Below are positions 48,527 through 56,583 of a stretch of 64,000 bases of DNA, one piece after another. Position numbers and translations under genes: made by a program. How positions within the stretch are numbered: the first letter of the stretch is position 1; every line of letters begins with the position of its first letter. Below the pieces are notes generated by a model. The model was not told the DNA's origin and did not search any database. It saw only the letters and a list, made by a program, of their open reading frames with translations. Source of the DNA: Sediminitomix flava (GTDB lineage: Bacteria > Bacteroidota > Bacteroidia > Cytophagales > Flammeovirgaceae); assembly GCF_003149185.1 (NCBI RefSeq), contig NZ_QGDO01000010.1, forward strand, positions 103,231 through 167,230. Reading direction: 5' to 3'.

Positions 48527-50327
48527 TCAAGCAGGAAAGAAAGAATTTGCTAAAGTTGAAGGAAAAAAATATACCTATAAAGACTTTTTGACCCAAGTAC
48601 AACAACTACAAACTTTGTTTAATGAGAAAGGACTAAAAGAGGGAGACAAAGTCATTCTTTCTGTGGATGATGATTACTATACATCTTTGTTCTTTTTAGC
48701 ATTCTTAAAATGTGGCATCACTACGGTTTTTATTGACCCGAATGTTCCTGTGTTGAGAGCGAACGGCATTATTGCCCAAATCAATCCTCAAGCCTTGGTG
48801 ATGGACGAAGCACTCTTTGAAGAAAGAAAAATTGAAGAGAAAGAAGGCGTGTTCTCACTAAAGGTAGGGAAGCAGAAACAGCGTAAAGGGATGTTGATGA
48901 AAAAGCTGTTCAAGAGTAAGAAAACAGATGAACAGTCAAGTCAGCTTTTCCCTGCTATCTTGGATGGCTTAGCCATCAGTGAAGAAGAAAAGGAGGTTTC
49001 ACCAGAGACAACAGCTTATATCATTTTCACATCTGGAACAACGGCTGCTCCAAAAGGTGTCATGATTTCACACATGAGTTTATTTCACCATTTACAGACC
49101 CTTTCTAAGGTCTACGGAATGGATGAAAATACGCGCATTCTCAATATTTTGATGCTTTATCATGCGGATGGTTGTATTCAAGGACCTCTTTTGACGGCTT
49201 TCACTCAAGGTACATGGTTGAAACCTTTCCGTTTTGATATGTCACATATCAGTGAGATTTTTCACCTTATTTACAAAGAGAGAATCACGCATTTTATCAC
49301 TGTACCAACTATTTTATCTTTCTTAAACGCTTATTCGGAAGATGAAGAAGACAGCTTTCAAACAGAGGATTTCCAATGTGTGGTGTCCGTTGCTTCTAAG
49401 CTAGAAGAACATCTTTGGACTAGTTTTGAAGAGAAATTTAAGACAACAATTGTCAATGTGTACGGACTCACAGAAACAGTTGCAGGAGGTCTTTTTAGTG
49501 GATTTAAAAACACAGCTCGAAAGCGAGCAACAGTAGGTGTTCCTGTCGATTGTGAAGCCAAGATTGTAAATGCAGAAGGTGCTGAAGTTCCTTCAAATGA
49601 GGTCGGAGAGCTTTTGGTGAAAGGAGAAAACCTATTTTCAGCTTATTATGAGAATGAAGAAGCAACACAAAAAGTGATGCAAGACGGTTGGTTCAGTACA
49701 GGAGATTTAGCCCAAAAAGATGAAGAAGGTTTTATCACGATCAAAGGGCGTAGCAAAAATACGATCAACTCTGGAGGACTGAATGTTTACCCCGAACAAG
49801 TAGCGGAGATGATCAACCGTCATGATGCCGTACAAGAGTGTGTTGTGGTCGGGATGCCCGATACAGAATTTGGTGAAAAAATTACGGCTGCGATTGTACG
49901 TAAAACTGGTCAAAATTTAGAAAAAAACGACCTTATACAGTTTCTTCGTCCACTATTGGAAGTCAACCAAATGCCTAAAGCCTATCACTTTTTTGAGAAC
50001 TTACCAAAAGGCTTGTCAAGCAAAATACAGTTGGATGAAGTGAAGCGATTGATTGCCAAAAAGACAGAAGATTCTGAAGTCGTAGAAATGACACATGATG
50101 TTTCGGCATTGGTGAAAGAAAGTGCTTCTAAAGCTTTTGGAGTAGAAGAATCTCAGATTTCTTCAGATGATAACTCACACAGTTTAGACGGTTGGGATTC
50201 GATGGCTCATCTTGATTTTATCACTCAACTCGAAAAACAATTGAATATCCGATTTACGACTGCTGAGATGATCACGATGAACAGTATTCAAAATACAGAG
50301 AACATCTTGAAGCGAAAATTGAAGTAG
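48486..50327 (+). CDS. Adenylate-forming ligase fused to an acyl carrier domain (DltA-DltC-like)
   Basis: 613 residues from the ATG at 48486, which overlaps the previous gene by 41 bases; an in-frame ATG at 48351 would add an implausible basic leader. The ligase part shows TSGTTAAPKG at 182-191, VYGLTETVAGG, FSTGDLAQKDEEGFITIKGR and a lysine in GLSSKIQ. The last 75 residues are a carrier domain with the phosphopantetheine serine Ser572 in LDGWDSMAHL. It would adenylate a substrate and load it on its own carrier, combining the roles of DltA and DltC. The substrate need not be D-alanine. The SGNH gene begins one base after its stop. Confidence 0.82.
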   Translation: MKPQNIQELFTQISQAGKKEFAKVEGKKYTYKDFLTQVQQLQTLFNEKGLKEGDKVILSVDDDYYTSLFFLAFLKCGITTVFIDPNVPVLRANGIIAQINPQALVMDEALFEERKIEEKEGVFSLKVGKQKQRKGMLMKKLFKSKKTDEQSSQLFPAILDGLAISEEEKEVSPETTAYIIFTSGTTAAPKGVMISHMSLFHHLQTLSKVYGMDENTRILNILMLYHADGCIQGPLLTAFTQGTWLKPFRFDMSHISEIFHLIYKERITHFITVPTILSFLNAYSEDEEDSFQTEDFQCVVSVASKLEEHLWTSFEEKFKTTIVNVYGLTETVAGGLFSGFKNTARKRATVGVPVDCEAKIVNAEGAEVPSNEVGELLVKGENLFSAYYENEEATQKVMQDGWFSTGDLAQKDEEGFITIKGRSKNTINSGGLNVYPEQVAEMINRHDAVQECVVVGMPDTEFGEKITAAIVRKTGQNLEKNDLIQFLRPLLEVNQMPKAYHFFENLPKGLSSKIQLDEVKRLIAKKTEDSEVVEMTHDVSALVKESASKAFGVEESQISSDDNSHSLDGWDSMAHLDFITQLEKQLNIRFTTAEMITMNSIQNTENILKRKLK

Positions 50328-50328
50328 T

Positions 50329-51246
50329 ATGGACGGAATGAAGGATAGACCATCGCTCAAAATTTGGCTTTGGACAATAGGCTTATTTGTAGTTTGGGAA
50401 ATATTTGCCTTTTCATTCTATAAACTCAAATTGAAGGAAGAAATCTTGTATTTTTTTACTCCTCAAATTCAAAAAATAACAAATGATTATGCCTTGTATC
50501 AAAGAGGTCCTGAAGAACCATTAAAAGTAGTGGTAATAGGTTCTTCGCTTTTTATACATGGTATTCAAGATTTAGAAAGTATTGCACAATATTCAAGGAA
50601 AACGCACGGTAAAACAGTCCAGCTTCATAAAATTGTTCAAACGGGAGATCCTTTCAAAGATTTTGTAACGAAGTATCAATTATTTGAAAAGCTAATTGAA
50701 TTGAAACCTGATCTCATTTGTATTCAGACTGAATTGGCGGGGATAAAGTTAGGAGGAAAAAAGCGTAAACTTAAGGCGGTGTCAAAAGATGAAAATCCTC
50801 TTTTTATCAAAGTTGTCTATGCATCAAATGTCAATATGAATGTTATAACACACTTTACTGGTTTATTTGAAAGTTTTGATTCTAACTTAAAAGAATTAGA
50901 TACTTTGAACCACACACCATCGAAAAGAAGAGTGAAGTCACTAGAGCAGTTAGAATATGTATTGGACTCTTACGCAAAACTTCAAGAACACTCCATCAAA
51001 ACTGTCATTGTGGATATCCCAAAGCCAAAAGCTGTTGAAGATGTAGTTTATACCACAAGTTTTAGAGACTCATTGGCTCAATTTTTAGAGATACATAAAG
51101 AACGATATGGTATCTCACATTGGAATTATAATGGCCCTATCATGTATTATCAGCACTATATAGATTACGGGCATTTAAATGCCAAGGGTAGAAAAATCTA
51201 TACGGAGTGGTTAGTTGACAAAATTATAGAAGAAGAGCAGCACTAG
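50329..51246 (+). CDS. Membrane-anchored SGNH-like protein (DltD-like role)
   Basis: 305 residues; ATG at 50338 is an alternative start. One N-terminal membrane helix (IWLWTIGLFVVWEIFAF) precedes an extracytoplasmic domain with SGNH hydrolase hallmarks: VVVIGSSLF (nucleophile probably Ser73) and D279-Y-G-H282 in YIDYGHLNAKGRKIY. Proteins of this layout beside an MBOAT gene, such as DltD, transfer the acyl group to its final acceptor outside the membrane. It lies between the ligases and the MBOAT with no spacing, so the same role is inferred. Confidence 0.72.
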   Translation: MDGMKDRPSLKIWLWTIGLFVVWEIFAFSFYKLKLKEEILYFFTPQIQKITNDYALYQRGPEEPLKVVVIGSSLFIHGIQDLESIAQYSRKTHGKTVQLHKIVQTGDPFKDFVTKYQLFEKLIELKPDLICIQTELAGIKLGGKKRKLKAVSKDENPLFIKVVYASNVNMNVITHFTGLFESFDSNLKELDTLNHTPSKRRVKSLEQLEYVLDSYAKLQEHSIKTVIVDIPKPKAVEDVVYTTSFRDSLAQFLEIHKERYGISHWNYNGPIMYYQHYIDYGHLNAKGRKIYTEWLVDKIIEEEQH

Positions 51247-51247
51247 G

Positions 51248-52378
51248 ATGGAAGTATTGATTGTAATTTTAGCAATGGGAGGGATTACTGTTCCCTTGTC
51301 GTGGTTGCTCAAAGAAGAATGGCAATTATTGCCCGTAACTATTACTACGGCTGTTGTACTATTCTTATTTTCACCAACCTCACTGATTTTATTGTTTATT
51401 ACAGCTTTTTTGTCTTACTACCTAATGCAGAAGGTCGAACAAAAAAGTATGGCAGTAATTACTATTGTTATTCAACTGCTTTCTCTCTTCTTATTTTTCA
51501 AGTTGGAGTATGGATACCTTTTAGGAATAGAAGCAAATCGAATTATGCCTTTGGGTTTATCCTATTATGCTTTCAGACAAATTCATTACGCAATAGAGGT
51601 TTATAAAGGTAAAGTAGCAAGACACAGCCTTTTCCATTATTTGTCATACTGTTTCTTTTTGCCGACTTTATTGGTTGGACCAATTAATCGCTTTTCACCG
51701 TTTCTAAAGGATTTGAAAAGAAGACGTTGGGACAGTACTTTATTTGCCTTTGGCTTAGAACGAATCTTGTATGGATTTTTCAAAGTTGTAGTTCTTGGCA
51801 ACTACTTCTTTTCGATTAAGCTACTTCAAATTTCAGATGGAATGTTTATGCAAGGAGATTGGGGAGAAGCATATTTTAATGCTCTAAGCTTTGCAGGAAA
51901 TGCCTATATGCAGTTTTCGGGTTATTCTGATGTCGCAATTGGTTTTGCTTGCTTGATTGGTTTTCGAGTAGAAGAGAATTTCAATCATCCTTATCGAGCA
52001 GAGAACATTGTAGATTTTTGGAACCGCTGGCACATGACACTATCTAATTGGTGTAGAGATTATGTATTCTATCCATTTTTGAGTATGACACGAAGCGGAA
52101 GACTTAGTATTATTGCTTCTATGATTGTGTTAGGTAGTTGGCACGAATTGTCTTTAAGATATTTTCTTTGGGCAGCTATACACGCTGCTGCAATTTCAAT
52201 TTGGCATCTGTACAATCGAACAAAGGTTTTTGCCGTATTGAGTACTTTTCCGCTATTTCAACAATGGTTAGGTCGACTGATTACGTTACACTTCGTGATG
52301 TATAGCTTTGTCTTGATCAAGGAAGATGATCTATTTGAAGCTTTTCGTATTATTCAAAAACTGGTATTCCTTCAATAA
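51248..52378 (+). CDS. MBOAT-family membrane O-acyltransferase (DltB/AlgI-like)
   Basis: 376 residues with about ten membrane helices. MBOAT signatures are LPLGLSYYAFRQIHYAIEVYKG, LVGPINRF, QFSGYSDVAIGFACLIGFRVEENFNHPY, FWNRWHMTLSNWCRDYVFYPF and the catalytic region GSWHELSLRYFLWAAIHA with His299 and His312. Shorter than AlgI and close to DltB in length. It should take the acyl group from the carrier domain of the upstream gene and pass it across the membrane. The microprotein gene starts 7 bases after its stop. Confidence 0.88.
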   Translation: MEVLIVILAMGGITVPLSWLLKEEWQLLPVTITTAVVLFLFSPTSLILLFITAFLSYYLMQKVEQKSMAVITIVIQLLSLFLFFKLEYGYLLGIEANRIMPLGLSYYAFRQIHYAIEVYKGKVARHSLFHYLSYCFFLPTLLVGPINRFSPFLKDLKRRRWDSTLFAFGLERILYGFFKVVVLGNYFFSIKLLQISDGMFMQGDWGEAYFNALSFAGNAYMQFSGYSDVAIGFACLIGFRVEENFNHPYRAENIVDFWNRWHMTLSNWCRDYVFYPFLSMTRSGRLSIIASMIVLGSWHELSLRYFLWAAIHAAAISIWHLYNRTKVFAVLSTFPLFQQWLGRLITLHFVMYSFVLIKEDDLFEAFRIIQKLVFLQ

Positions 52379-52385
52379 ATAGGTG

Positions 52386-52523
52386 ATGTATATATTTTTA
52401 AAACGGAAACTCGGAAAAACGGTGGCGGATACTATGATGGTGATTTGGTATTTGAGCTTACTTTTTTCAATTGCTATATTTTTTAGACTTGAAAGTGGTA
52501 TGTTCCGTTACTTAGAGTGGTAG
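52386..52523 (+). CDS. 45-residue membrane microprotein, DltX-like
   Basis: ATG at 52386, TAG at 52521. It has a basic N-terminus (MYIFLKRKLGK), one membrane helix (MMVIWYLSLLFSIAIFF) and the terminal sequence F-R-Y-L-E-W. Gram-positive DltX is likewise about 50 residues with one helix, is encoded next to dltABCD, and from memory ends in a similar F-x-Y-x-E-aromatic motif. That tyrosine is reported to carry D-alanine between DltB and DltD. Context and motif both support the same job here. It was found by reading beyond the MBOAT stop. Confidence 0.72.
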   Translation: MYIFLKRKLGKTVADTMMVIWYLSLLFSIAIFFRLESGMFRYLEW

Positions 52524-52770
52524 TAATTTCAATTAACTATTTATGCTTATTAGGCGTAAGATTTAAGTTATGACTAATAATAATATGTATGATGAAGTTT
52601 TGTATCAAGCTTCTGATTCGTGAGCAAATGCAACACATAAAATTAATAATAGCTATTTATCAAAAAGATAGCCCCTTGTAAAAGCTTTTGAGTTCAAAAA
52701 TGATTATGAATAAGGCTTGAAAGAGCGTTTATGGGAAGGCTTTGTATGATTTTTAAAAAATAGGGTATAG

Positions 52771-53325
52771 TTATGCTGCCCTGAGTTTTGAACTAGGGGA
52801 GTGGTATGTTCGAAGTTTATGGGAAGTTATGATCGGATATTTTTTGAAATAATACTTAAAACCAATATCAACTTTTAGACTTTGGAGTTTCTTTCCTTGA
52901 TGCTTTTCTAAAAATTGATAGAATACATAATCACTCATAAAAAGGTATTTTTTATAACCTAAACGATTTCTGTATCGTCGGAATACCCCTTTTAATCGTG
53001 ACTTTGTTCTGCCTTTTTTTCTACCCAATTTGGTATCTGAAAACCAGAGTATTTCTCTACGATCTCTTATAAATAGGTAAGGATATCTTCTTTTGGGCTT
53101 ATAAGATTTATGTTTGCTCATACTTCCAACTCGCTTTTTACGGGCGATAAAAAGCTTATGAGCACGTCTTGCTTTATAACTCGCTTTTCGAAATGAGTTT
53201 CTTTTGATTTCTCGGTATATCGTGGAGGGAGCAAAACGGAGTATTTTAGCAATCCGTTTGATCGAAAGCCCTAGTGAAAGGTATCTTTCTAGTAAGACTC
53301 TATCTGAATATTCGAGGTTTCTCAT
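52771..53325 (-). CDS. Orphan IS30-type HTH protein
   Basis: 184 residues from ATG 53325 (a start at 53367 would add an unlikely leader). The first 75 residues match the N-terminal HTH of IS30-family transposases: YSDRVLLERYLSLGLSIKRIAKILRFAPSTIYREIKRNSFR, then YKARRAHKLFIARKK. The DDE integrase core is absent; instead there is a very basic, tyrosine-rich region with no recognised family. It may be a domesticated DNA-binding protein or a transposase remnant that has been truncated and altered. No inverted repeats were found around it. Confidence 0.6.
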   Translation of the reverse strand: MRNLEYSDRVLLERYLSLGLSIKRIAKILRFAPSTIYREIKRNSFRKASYKARRAHKLFIARKKRVGSMSKHKSYKPKRRYPYLFIRDRREILWFSDTKLGRKKGRTKSRLKGVFRRYRNRLGYKKYLFMSDYVFYQFLEKHQGKKLQSLKVDIGFKYYFKKYPIITSHKLRTYHSPSSKLRAA

Positions 53326-53579
53326 GAAGTAGCACAACTGTAGAGCTAAACTACAAAAATGATACAATAAATAAAATATAAGCTAAAACAAAATAGATAA
53401 TATTCTAATTAAGGTAGGTTGTTGTATAGAGGTTTAGTGACTTAAATGGTTCTATCTGACAAACTCTATATTTTTTTAAACTTTAATTTTACTTTTTGGA
53501 GGCTCCACTAAGGATGATTGGTAAGTCTTGGATTAAAATGATTTAGCGAGTTCGTTTTCAAAAAATATTGGATAAAAGT

Positions 53580-53617
53580 AGCCCTAGTTCTTGGTATGGA
53601 ACTAGGGCTGTTTTTTA
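53580..53617 (+). terminator. Orphan plus-strand terminator
   Basis: An 11-bp perfect stem (AGCCCTAGTTC with GAACTAGGGCT) is followed by GTTTTTT. Both neighbouring genes are on the minus strand, so it ends no known transcript. The gap 53326-53678 holds no ORF over 12 codons that I trust. Confidence 0.75.
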
Positions 53618-53678
53618 TAGGCAGGGATATGACGATTCCTAAGTTTTTTAAAAGTTATCGAGCTTATTGTGTATGATC

Positions 53679-54083
53679 TTATTTACCCAAAGCTTGAATC
53701 TTATTTTGAAGGGCTGAAAAGTCTTCATGACCATTTGCAATCTGAAGATCTAGGGCTTTTTGGTATTCGTTAAATGCAAGTTGATCCAAACCGTAAAGAG
53801 CAAAGTAATCTCCTTTCAATGTGCGGTTTTCTACGGTCTCTTGGGCCTTGATCGATTGCTCAATCCAGAGGTATGCTTCTGACATATTTTCTAGATCAGT
53901 TAGGCAAATTTGAGCAGCTACAAATGGTGTGTTCCAGTCTGAGCTATTAGCAGCGGCTACTTTGGTCTTTAAGCTTTCATATTTGTTTGTTTTCTCATTG
54001 TATAAATCGTTTGAGGCAAAAGCAGAAAAACTAGCTGAAATACTCAAAGTAATAAGGGCGATAATTGTAGCAAATTTTCTCAT
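53679..54083 (-). CDS. Small exported helical protein
   Basis: 134 residues from the ATG at 54083, which gives a clean signal peptide (MRKFATIIALITLSISASFSAFA). An upstream in-frame ATG at 54221 is less likely. The mature part is helical and TPR-like (DLENMSEAYLWIEQSIKAQE, then GDYFALYGLDQLAFNEYQKALDLQ). It is probably periplasmic. No family is recognised, and the function is unknown. Confidence 0.6.
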   Translation of the reverse strand: MRKFATIIALITLSISASFSAFASNDLYNEKTNKYESLKTKVAAANSSDWNTPFVAAQICLTDLENMSEAYLWIEQSIKAQETVENRTLKGDYFALYGLDQLAFNEYQKALDLQIANGHEDFSALQNKIQALGK

Positions 54084-54189
54084 GGTCTTCGTTATTTTAA
54101 TGTCTTTATAAGTTGATTTGAACACTGAATCTGTTCTTTCTAATTGTTTAACACTGAATCTATTAGATGATGAAACTTTATCACCTAAG

Positions 54190-54197
54190 TACCTTTG
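54190..54197 (+). promoter_or_regulatory. Candidate -7 promoter box
   Basis: TACCTTTG matches TAnnTTTG and is followed by TGG, as often seen in Bacteroidota. The next plus-strand gene begins 207 bases later, so it implies a long leader or a small RNA. The same gap (54084-54403) has the 12-base direct repeat AACACTGAATCT at 54121 and 54150. Confidence 0.4.
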
Positions 54198-54403
54198 TGG
54201 TACGCTTAAGGTAAATGCCAAAGCTGTGCCGGAAATTTGTAAGTAGTTGATTATTAATTGATAGTGTTTGTTGTGAACTGTTTTTATGGAAAAATAGGTA
54301 TTCGGAAAAAGGACAGTTATGTGCGAAATCGAACGTTAGGGAATGAAGATTTGGACTGATTTGTTTTATGATTGTTGTATTTGAACGATCTAATATTAGA
54401 AAT

Positions 54404-54604
54404 ATGAGTGATGTAGGAATTTGTCCAACTTGTGGGGCTAAGTCAAAAATTAGTGATAAAGGTGGTGTGATAACTTATAAAGCGGTTCAAGATGAAGAAG
54501 CGTTTAAGAAAGTAGAACAGATGAAGAAAGCAATGCTGAAGTATAAAAATGAAGTTGAACGCTTGGAGAAAGAACTGAAAGCGTTAAAAGAGAAACTAAC
54601 TTGA
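54404..54604 (+). CDS. Small CxxC and coiled-coil protein
   Basis: 66 residues from the ATG at 54404 (an ATG at 54368 adds 12 residues of poor fit). It begins with a single zinc-knuckle-like pair, GICPTCGAK, followed by a charged coiled coil (VEQMKKAMLKYKNEVERLEKELKALKEKL). One CxxC pair cannot complete a zinc site, so it may dimerise to do so. The family and function are unknown. Confidence 0.55.
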   Translation: MSDVGICPTCGAKSKISDKGGVITYKAVQDEEAFKKVEQMKKAMLKYKNEVERLEKELKALKEKLT

Positions 54605-54772
54605 TGATCCGAAATTTATTTCGGCTTGTCACGCCCTAAACCTTTTATATAGCTTTTGAGAATCATATTGTGGTTGTGAACGCCTCTTTACATTAATCGT
54701 AGAGCAAGTGTCTAAGATCTAGTAGATTATATGGTTTAACATAAATGGATTGGTACTTGTTTCGATTTATTA

Positions 54773-54780
54773 TACTTTTG
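54773..54780 (+). promoter_or_regulatory. Promoter -7 box of LRR gene 1
   Basis: TACTTTTG fits TAnnTTTG, with TTG about 20 bases upstream, 40 bases before the start codon. The same block is copied before LRR genes 2 and 3. Confidence 0.7.
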
Positions 54781-54819
54781 AGTTTGAATTAAATTTTTTA
54801 AAACTAAACTAATAAACCG

Positions 54820-56208
54820 ATGTATCAATTTTTACGCAGTCCATTTATTCTAGGGCTATTTTTGTTTTTAAGTATTCAAGTACAAGCGCAATATGTTTTA
54901 CAAGATGAAGATGTAAGTGTAATAAAAGGAGCGATTACAAGGTGTACTTACAAGGGGAATGACATTATTATACCTTCTTCTTTACAAGGGCAAGAAATTA
55001 CTAGTATTGGAGCTAGTGTGTTTTCTAACCAAAAACTTATCTCGGTAAAACTTCCTGAGGGTCTTCAGAATATTGATTACAATGCGTTCTCTCATAATGA
55101 ACTTACAACAGTGAAGCTTCCAGAAAGTCTTAAGGATATTGGAGATCATGTTTTCTATGAAAATAAACTGACCTCAGTAGACTTTTCTAAAAGCCTTGAA
55201 AATATAGGGAGTAATTCTTTTACTAATAATGAACTGACTTCAGTAGATTTACCAACAAACCTTCAAAGTATTGGACGTAGGGCTTTTTATGGGAATCAAT
55301 TAATATCTTTGGAGTTACCAGAAAACCTCAATAGTATTGGGGAGGAGGCTTTTATGCTGAATAAACTTACTTCGGTAGAGTTTTCAGAAAACCTTCAACG
55401 TATCGGAAATCGCTCTTTTTACAAGAATGAATTGACATCTTTAGAGTTACCAGAAAATCTAAAAAGTATTGAGGATGAAGCTTTTTATGCGAACCAATTG
55501 ATCACTGTTGAATTACCAGGAAATCTTGAGAGCATAGGGAATAAGGTATTTTCCAATAACCAACTGAAATCAGTAGACTTTCCTGAAAGCCTTCAAAGTA
55601 TTGGAAACTGGGCATTCTCTAATAATAAGTTGACTTCGGTAGTATTTTCTGAAAACCTTGAAAGTATTGGAAGAAATGCTTTTGCATTTAATCAACTGAC
55701 TTCAGTTACATTTTCAAAAAGCATTCAAAGTATCGGAGAAGAAGCTTTTTATACCAATAAGATTACAGCGATAGAGTTGCCAGAAAATCTTAAAGCTATT
55801 GAAGACATGACCTTCTCTGATAATCAATTGACTTCAGTTGTATTTCCAAAAGGCCTTGAAAGTATAGGAGATGATGCTTTTTCAAGTAATCAATTGACCT
55901 CTGTAGAATTGCCTGAAAACCTTCAAAGGATCGGAGAGTGGGCCTTTTCTAAAAATAAACTGACTAACGTTATATTCCCCAAAAGTCTTCAAACTATAGC
56001 GAGCTATGCTTTTGAGGAAAATCAGCTTGGTTCTGTAGAATTACCCGAAAATCTTCAAAGAATTGGAAGAAATGCTTTTGGGTACAATCAATTTAGAGAA
56101 ATAAAGTTGCCTGATTCTAATTTAGAAGGACAATGGTATGATAGAAAAGGAGATGTTCATCAGAAAGGAAGTATGGTGTTTGTGAATAGTAGCTATACAT
56201 TCAAATAA
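54820..56208 (+). CDS. Secreted BspA-like LRR_5 protein 1
   Basis: 462 residues. A signal peptide ending VQAQ is followed by a short beta region (YVLQDEDVSV...CTYKG) and about 16 leucine-rich repeats of 23 residues of the LRR_5/BspA type. The consensus is nnxLTSVxLPENLqsIGxxAF. The last 40 residues are a conserved cap with EGQWYDRKGDVHQKGS and end SYTFK; there is no T9SS sorting domain. BspA-like proteins are extracellular binding or adhesion proteins. It is the longest of three tandem paralogs sharing leader, promoter and cap, so they arose by duplication and differ mainly in repeat number. Confidence 0.88.
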   Translation: MYQFLRSPFILGLFLFLSIQVQAQYVLQDEDVSVIKGAITRCTYKGNDIIIPSSLQGQEITSIGASVFSNQKLISVKLPEGLQNIDYNAFSHNELTTVKLPESLKDIGDHVFYENKLTSVDFSKSLENIGSNSFTNNELTSVDLPTNLQSIGRRAFYGNQLISLELPENLNSIGEEAFMLNKLTSVEFSENLQRIGNRSFYKNELTSLELPENLKSIEDEAFYANQLITVELPGNLESIGNKVFSNNQLKSVDFPESLQSIGNWAFSNNKLTSVVFSENLESIGRNAFAFNQLTSVTFSKSIQSIGEEAFYTNKITAIELPENLKAIEDMTFSDNQLTSVVFPKGLESIGDDAFSSNQLTSVELPENLQRIGEWAFSKNKLTNVIFPKSLQTIASYAFEENQLGSVELPENLQRIGRNAFGYNQFREIKLPDSNLEGQWYDRKGDVHQKGSMVFVNSSYTFK

Positions 56209-56315
56209 AACTGACAGTCTTTAAAGTGTATGTACTAAGTTTATTTTCACAAAATCAGGTGTTTTGAGAAGAGACTTTTCACCGATCTAAAGTCAGATAT
56301 ACTCCTAAGAAATAA

Positions 56316-56350
56316 AAGAGCAGACCATAGTTATACATGGTCTGCTCTTA
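56316..56350 (+). terminator. Hairpin after LRR gene 1
   Basis: A 13-bp perfect stem (AAGAGCAGACCAT with ATGGTCTGCTCTT) is followed by a weak T tract. Related hairpins follow the other two LRR genes. Apart from this and the next promoter, the gap 56209-56583 is empty. Confidence 0.75.
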
Positions 56351-56537
56351 TAGTTTTAGAGAGAAATGCATATAGTCATGTTTCTAGAATCGTTGTTGTA
56401 TTATCATTGAAAGAATGCTTTGGACACAAGAGTACGGATTTTGTGATGCAATAAGAAATTGGAAATAAGCACTAAGACAGTTGTTATCTAGATAAAACTT
56501 AACTGATTTATGTTTAGCTACTATATTCTATTTGTTA

Positions 56538-56545
56538 TACTTTTG
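56538..56545 (+). promoter_or_regulatory. Promoter -7 box of LRR gene 2
   Basis: TACTTTTG within a block nearly identical to that before LRR gene 1, including the CTAATAA stretch just before the start codon. Confidence 0.7.
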
Positions 56546-56583
56546 AATTTGAACTAAAATTTTTAACACTAAACTAATAACCG

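Noticed and set aside
52771..53325. Complete IS30 element
   Set aside because: No DDE catalytic region and no terminal inverted repeats around it.
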